This document shows positions 59,803 through 64,000 of a DNA stretch of 64,000 bases, in pieces; the stretch's first letter is position 1, and the number at the start of each line of letters is the position of its first letter. The position numbers and the translations under genes are program-made. The notes below the pieces were generated by a model that was given only the letters and a program-made list of their open reading frames with translations, was not told where the DNA came from and searched no databases. Source of the stretch: Portulaca oleracea (Eukaryota; Streptophyta; Magnoliopsida; Caryophyllales; Portulacaceae); the NCBI GenBank assembly GCA_029582165.1, contig CM055877.1, positions 38,470,249 to 38,534,248 on the forward strand. The letters run 5' to 3'.

Positions 59803-61038
59803 ATGGAGAAGGGTGATGGAAGCGGGCATAAAGGGAAGAAACCAATGAAGGTTCCAGGAAAAGCAAAACCAGTGGTGAAGTGGGAAGAAGACACGAAAGA
59901 AGATCAATCAAACTTCGACCTTTGCCTGGTTGGGAAACTATGGACATCACGTAAGTTCAATGTTCTTGCTTTTCTTAGTACAATAGAGAAGATCTGGAAT
60001 CCAAACCATGGTATAGAAATTAAAGAGATGGGGACGAATTTATTTCTTTTTTAATTTTTCCATTGGAAGGATATGGATAAAGTGGTTAAGGGAGAACCCT
60101 GGATCTTTGATAAATTGGCGGTAGCCCTGACACCAGCGATCAAGGGTTTACAACCCTCGAAGTTGGCAGAAACCTTAACCCACACCCCCTTTTGGGTGCT
60201 AGTCTATGACCCACCCCTTGAAGGAAACCGTCTGAACAATATCAAAGCCATAGCAAACACATTAGGAACTTTTGTGGAAATGGATGAGGACTGTAGTGTA
60301 GGATGGACAAAATCCCTTTGATTCAAAGCACTCATGGATTTGAGGGAACCTTTCCCGGATGAGATCACCCTGAAGAAGGAAGACGGCAAAATGGTGGATC
60401 TAATGGTCAAATATGAAAACTCCCAACTATCTGCTATTTCTGTGGGATAGTGGGCCATGTGGAAAAGGACTGTGATCTTAAGGAAGAAAATGAAGATGAG
60501 GAGCGTGCCTACAACTATAGAGAATGGATGAGGGCATCACCATGGAGATTCCAACGTAAACATGCTCCGGGAGAGGGGAAAGAGAAATCAACATCTCATG
60601 AGAAAATTGGTTTTCAGACCAAAAAAAGAAGAGGCAAGGGAGAGCCCAACCACTGAAAACAGCCAAAAGGAAAACCCAGTGAATGAGATGCTAGAAGTGA
60701 TGCAAAGGGTCAACATCATTGACCAGCTTGAGGCAGTGGAGAAAGAAGAGTATTAGGTGGATCAGCAAAATAAAGAAGGAAAACATGGGAAATCCCCACA
60801 ATTGCATGGGACTGTTCATGTGGGAGAGAACAAACAAAAAACAAAAAAGTGGAAGAGGGTGGAAAGAGACAAGGCAGAGGTAAACCCTATAAAAAGTGGG
60901 GAAGAGACAAATCTAGAGTTACACATGGATGAGGACGACATCAGAGAACACCAAAGAGCAAGAAAGGATAAGACGGGGACCGGGCAACTTGATTCTGAAG
61001 AGGCGGGAGCTGGCGCACAGCTTCACCTAGAATCATAA
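59803..61038 (+). pseudogene. Q ORF1 (DUF4283 and CCHC protein)
   Basis: ATG 59803 (MEKGDGSGHKGKKPMKVPGK). DUF4283: DLCLVGKLWTSRKFNVLAFL, NLFLF, then after one TAA (60052) FFHWKDMDKVVKGEPWIFDK, followed by PFWVLVYDPPLEG. A TGA lies at about 60319. A one-base frame change near 60420-60430 precedes the zinc knuckle CYFCGIVGHVEKDC. The tail is acidic/lysine-rich. Few lesions, so a young copy. Confidence 0.82.
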
Positions 61039-61710
61039 ATACATTATGCTACAACTTCCATGGGCTTGGGAACCCACGTGCAGTTAATGCCCTCCGGGGC
61101 TTGGTCGATGAAGAAGATCCCGATGTAGTGTTTCTCTCCGAAACACGACTGAAAGCAAGGGAGATGGAGCTCTCCACATCAAGCTGAGGTATGTATGTAA
61201 AATCGTAGTTGGCTGTCAAGGCGAAGGAAGAAAAAGAAGTGGGGGACTGGCCATCTTCTGGAAATCACATCTACAACTGAGTCTTAGATCTTTCTCCCTC
61301 AATCACATAGATATGGTGAACCTGGAACATAATGGGGAGGCCATTTGGCGCATCACAGGTACATATGGCTTCCCTCGAGACAAAGATAAACACAAAACCT
61401 GGGAGCTGCTGAAATCCTTGAGGAGTGATGATATACCTTGGTGTTGCTTTGGAGACTTCAACGAAGTCATGTTCAGTGAGGAGAACCAAGGGGGACTAGA
61501 GAAGAAGGTGAACATGTTGAATGCTTTTAAGGAGGCAATAGAGTGGTGTGAACTGGAGGATATGGGGTACAATGGGTATGGATTCACATGGTCCAACAAT
61601 CAAGGAGGGAAGAAAAATGTCCAGGAAAGGCTCGACAGAAGTTTTGCGAATGCAAAATGGATGTCTCTTTTCCCGTGTAGTGTTGTGTCCCATCTCCCAA
61701 AAAGTTACTC
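61039..61710 (+). pseudogene. Q ORF2 start (endonuclease), truncated
   Basis: Apurinic-type endonuclease domain of a LINE: LCYNFHGLGNPRAVNALRGL, DPDVVFLSETRLKA, GGLAIFWKS, then WRITGTYGFPRDKDKHKTWE, WCCFGDFNEVMFSEEN, YNGYGFTWSNN, and VQERLDRSFAN. It ends in SHLPKSYS, just before the conserved Ser-Asp-His step, where J inserted. One stop and a frame change lie near 61185. Confidence 0.85.
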
Positions 61711-62572
61711 TGAAATAACCCTAGAGGGGGGGTGAATAGGGTTACTTAAATTTTCTGCACAATTCACAACTTAATATAGGACGTTAGGTTCTTAGTCGCA
61801 ATGGACTAAGAATCTCCTTAACAGAAAGTATAAACAGAATAGATAAAGGACTAAGTATATGAATTGAATAACCTCCTTTATTGTGAACAGATCGTAATGA
61901 GCCTAGGATGAATGTCCTTAGGTTTCACAAATAACCAAGCGCCTTACAAGGACGCTTCTTATTTTCCCAAAACAACACACACCAAATTCAATCTTTGGTG
62001 CTTAAACTCAGTCGACTCTAATTCCGTCTAGAAATCGACTACACAAGCAACAATCAATCCTAAATCCGTGAAGGATTGATTTCACTCAAACTTCTCGCAA
62101 CACAAGTTCTCACAAAAACACCAAAACAGAAAACTCTATTTCTATTTTGAACACCCGATTTCTTCCGTGGAATCGTTGAATTTCCTTTGCCTTGAATTCG
62201 TCCATTTAAACTGCTGCGCTGAGTCTTGTATCCGTTTGGGAAGGATTCTGTCTTTGCATCAATTTCGCTTTGCAACGACTCCAGATTCTTCCTTCCTTTT
62301 GCAGCGAGATATGATCTGAGTTCTTTCCAATTTTCCTTCATCGATGTTTTCTGCGAAGATAGCATATAAAATCAGTTTAGTCGAATTTGGAGAATAGGAT
62401 AGAAGAGTAAGATTCTTGCTCAATTAGGATTCTTCCCTGATTTGGTGTCGTCGGTTGTCTTTCACTTCAAAACACTTCAGGAGTACCAATGTCCTTTAGT
62501 TTGTTGACATAAACGACCTTGCTGCACAGTGAGTGAATGTCCTCTGCTTCTGTTCTCTAAATGGGTTCTACA
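61711..62572 (-). repeat. J 3' LTR (862 bp)
   Basis: On the minus strand it starts TGTAGAACCC and ends GGGTTATTTCA. The block ACCCTAGAGGGGGGGTGAAT near its plus-strand start is a common feature of such LTRs. Ends are inferred from the polypurine tract and the break in LINE Q, as the partner LTR is not in view. Confidence 0.75.
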
Positions 62573-62586
62573 ATCTCCCCCTTTTT
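62573..62586 (-). other. J polypurine tract
   Basis: Minus strand AAAAAGGGGGAGAT directly before the LTR. A second copy lies at 62737-62750. Confidence 0.75.
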
Positions 62587-62736
62587 GAGTGAAAGAGAAA
62601 ACATAGATACAAGCATAGTATGTCTAACAAATAGTATAGAATGTCCATACATGGACTTAGCACAAAGCAATTTAAATTGTTTTACAAACCCTGATAGAAA
62701 AACAAAAGATAAGAAACATCATACTATGCATAGATC

Positions 62737-62750
62737 ATCTCCCCCTTTTT
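62737..62750 (-). other. J internal polypurine-tract copy
   Basis: The same 16 bases (ATCTCCCCCTTTTTGA on the plus strand) 164 bp upstream in J's direction, between the extra ORF and the terminal tract. Confidence 0.6.
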
Positions 62751-62826
62751 GACTTTCAAGCAAAAAGGTACAGGAGGAATGTTTGGCATGCAACGCAAAA
62801 GAAAATCATACGAAAAGCAGATTGTT

Positions 62827-63831
62827 CTAAGATTGGGGATCAACAGAGACGGGGGTAGCAGCAGCAGTAGGGGATTGTGGATTGAGGGAGTCTGGAACAG
62901 CAAGAGTGATTGATGGAACAGCAGGTTCGAGAGTTGATGTGACCTCGACCAATGCAATCCTTGCTTCGCGAAGGGCCTTGACCTCCTGGCGAAGAGCCTG
63001 AACTTCCTGGTGAAGGGCCTCAGTAGCATTTACAATGCTGGATATCTGGGTTTGCAGCGAAGTTGTGGCGTCCTTCGAGAAGCGAGCAGTAGAGGCTTCA
63101 ACGGCCTTGATTTCATCGAGATGAAGCGAGCCATCCGTTCTTTGTTGATAGCCCAGATTGAGAAGGTGGGAGGCATTGATGGTGGGCAGATTGAAAGATG
63201 ATTTCTCAGCATGGTCCAGGGAAACGTTGCAGAAGCGAAAGATTTTGGTCAATAAGTTTCCATATCGTAATGGACCAGAAGGTGAGGCAGCGGCCTTAAG
63301 GATATGTCGAATGACGATCTCTCCGATATCCGGATGGCGGTTATGGAGGACATTGAGAAGAAAAGAAGCACAAGCCTCATTGACAGTCTCCTTGTTTGTA
63401 CCCCTTGGGAGTATGGTACGGACAAGGATGTAATAGAGGAAGCGGGCCTCAGATTTTAGGTCAGTGTACTGAGAGGATTTTTGTTCGGATGGTCGGGCAA
63501 AGTGATGGCGAAGTTCTTGTTTAGGGTCTGAGGAAAGAGATAAATGTGGTTTGGTGGGATTGGGGTCGAGTTTCAGAATTCGTTCTATTTGGGATGGAGT
63601 GAGAAGAATTTCGACACCAGCGACAGTAGTTGTGAAGGAAGGGCGCTTTGAGTCAAGAACTAAATTTGCATAAAATTCAAGGACTAGAGAAGGGTAAATT
63701 ACCGATTCGCAGTCGAAGAAGGTTGAGCACCCCATTTCAGTGAGTGTGGTGAAGAAGGGAAAGGCTTGATGAAGGGAAGCGATGTCGACGTTCTCACAAC
63801 ACAGAATTTGGCGGGTTGCCAAAAGTTCCAT
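62827..63831 (-). CDS. J extra ORF (putative plant transposon protein)
   Basis: 334 codons from ATG 63831 to 62827. A middle motif VLEFYANLVLDSKRPSF and AGVEILLTPSQIERIL resembles the plant 'putative plant transposon protein' family found as an extra frame in LTR elements. The C-terminal third has a coiled coil (TEALHQEVQALRQEVKALRE) and a Pro/Val-rich tail. In the same frame upstream there is a serine-rich, basic stretch (KRLRSRKTSPTPQNSTQSH) that ends in a TAA at about 63855. The original protein was probably longer at the N-terminus and this ATG a secondary start. Function unknown; it has the env position but no membrane segment. Confidence 0.6.
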   Translation of the reverse strand: MELLATRQILCCENVDIASLHQAFPFFTTLTEMGCSTFFDCESVIYPSLVLEFYANLVLDSKRPSFTTTVAGVEILLTPSQIERILKLDPNPTKPHLSLSSDPKQELRHHFARPSEQKSSQYTDLKSEARFLYYILVRTILPRGTNKETVNEACASFLLNVLHNRHPDIGEIVIRHILKAAASPSGPLRYGNLLTKIFRFCNVSLDHAEKSSFNLPTINASHLLNLGYQQRTDGSLHLDEIKAVEASTARFSKDATTSLQTQISSIVNATEALHQEVQALRQEVKALREARIALVEVTSTLEPAVPSITLAVPDSLNPQSPTAAATPVSVDPQS

Positions 63832-63849
63832 GCATTGGGGGAGAGCCAG

Positions 63850-64000
63850 TAATTAAGAGATGGGAGGTTGAGAGATGACGGCGAGAGCGGCGGAGGAGGA
63901 TGAGTGAGATTGTGTGGAGTTTTGGGGGGTTGGAGATGTTTTGCGAGAGCGTAACCGTTTGACAACACCTGCAGAAGGGGAGGGGGCATTGGTTTTCTGG
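63850..64000 (-). pseudogene. J extra ORF, N-terminal part before a stop
   Basis: Same frame as 62827-63831, basic then serine-rich, ending in TAA near 63855. It continues beyond the window. Confidence 0.45.

Larger units (their letters stand above)
59690..61710 (+). mobile_element. Element Q: L1-type LINE, cut by J
   Basis: A leader (about 59690-59802), ORF1 (59803-61038) and the endonuclease part of ORF2 (from about 61040) are present. The frame is cut inside the endonuclease at 61710, where J's LTR begins; the rest should lie beyond J, outside the window. Its wording differs from H2, so it is another L1 lineage. Confidence 0.85.
61711..64000 (-). mobile_element. Element J: 3' end of an LTR retrotransposon (SIRE-like?)
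   Basis: 3' LTR at 61711-62572, polypurine tract at 62573-62586, then an extra ORF on the minus strand. The 5' part lies beyond the window. The putative left TSD is TACTC (61706-61710). The AAAAAGGGGGAGAT tract and an extra ORF before the 3' LTR fit SIRE/Maximus-type copia elements, but without pol this is tentative. Confidence 0.75.

Overview
The window is nuclear DNA of a flowering plant, most likely a eudicot. It is made almost entirely of transposable elements, and I found no confident host gene. The evidence for a plant is a set of plant-typical families: an Athila-type Ty3/gypsy element with a tRNA-Asp primer site, a CRM-like chromovirus, a Ty1/copia element with a tRNA-iMet primer site, a CACTA element, a Stowaway MITE and L1-type LINEs. 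Most open frames are broken, and many short frames only translate simple repeats.

Left part (1-37.1 kb): one nest of insertions whose boundaries and target-site duplications (TSDs) can all be read. Element A is a CRM-like gypsy on the minus strand at 343-37109 (TSD AAGGC), about 7.1 kb without its guests. Its integrase was split by element B, an Athila-like gypsy of 13.2 kb (2634-15793, TSD GGTAG). Its reverse transcriptase was split by element C, a decayed Ty1/copia of 7.6 kb (17260-24861, TSD CTAAC). Its gag was split by element D, a CACTA element of 8.9 kb (26285-35163, TSD GTA). D holds a small TIR element P (27172-32541, 10-bp TSD), and P holds E, a gag-only LTR retrotransposon (27513-32519, TSD GGTAC). 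The order of events is therefore A, then B, C and D; and D, then P, then E. A itself landed in an older retroelement relic that continues at 37.1-38.6 kb, followed by a decayed Tekay/Del-like LTR ending near 40582.

Middle part (40.6-58.6 kb): a mosaic in which nearly every junction is a (TA)n array. Between the arrays lie foldback/TIR elements F, G, K, M and the partial L, plus three copies of one L1 family (H1, H2, H3); H2 is nearly full length with ORF1, endonuclease, RT and a terminal zinc-binding domain. F, G, L and M share a degenerate array of a GATGTCCAT-like motif with a period near 22 bp. G is a 4.4 kb giant inverted repeat that carries a coding-like acidic segment in both arms.

Right part (58.6-64 kb): AT-rich sequence, a second LINE (Q: ORF1 and the start of the endonuclease), and the 3' end of an LTR retrotransposon J (minus strand, running off the window) whose 3' LTR cuts Q. 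J carries an extra 334-codon frame upstream of its 3' LTR.

The main non-standard signal is shared by unrelated elements: short inverted-repeat motifs repeated at about two helical turns. B has GCTCGNNCGAGC every 21 bp, C has CAACACGGTCCGTGTTG every 20 bp, E has GACTNNCAAGTC every 21-23 bp, and the foldback elements have their motif every 22 bp. In B and C the arrays lie just upstream of the likely TATA box. In C some arm changes are compensated. A second repeated theme is extra internal copies of the polypurine tract in B, E and J.
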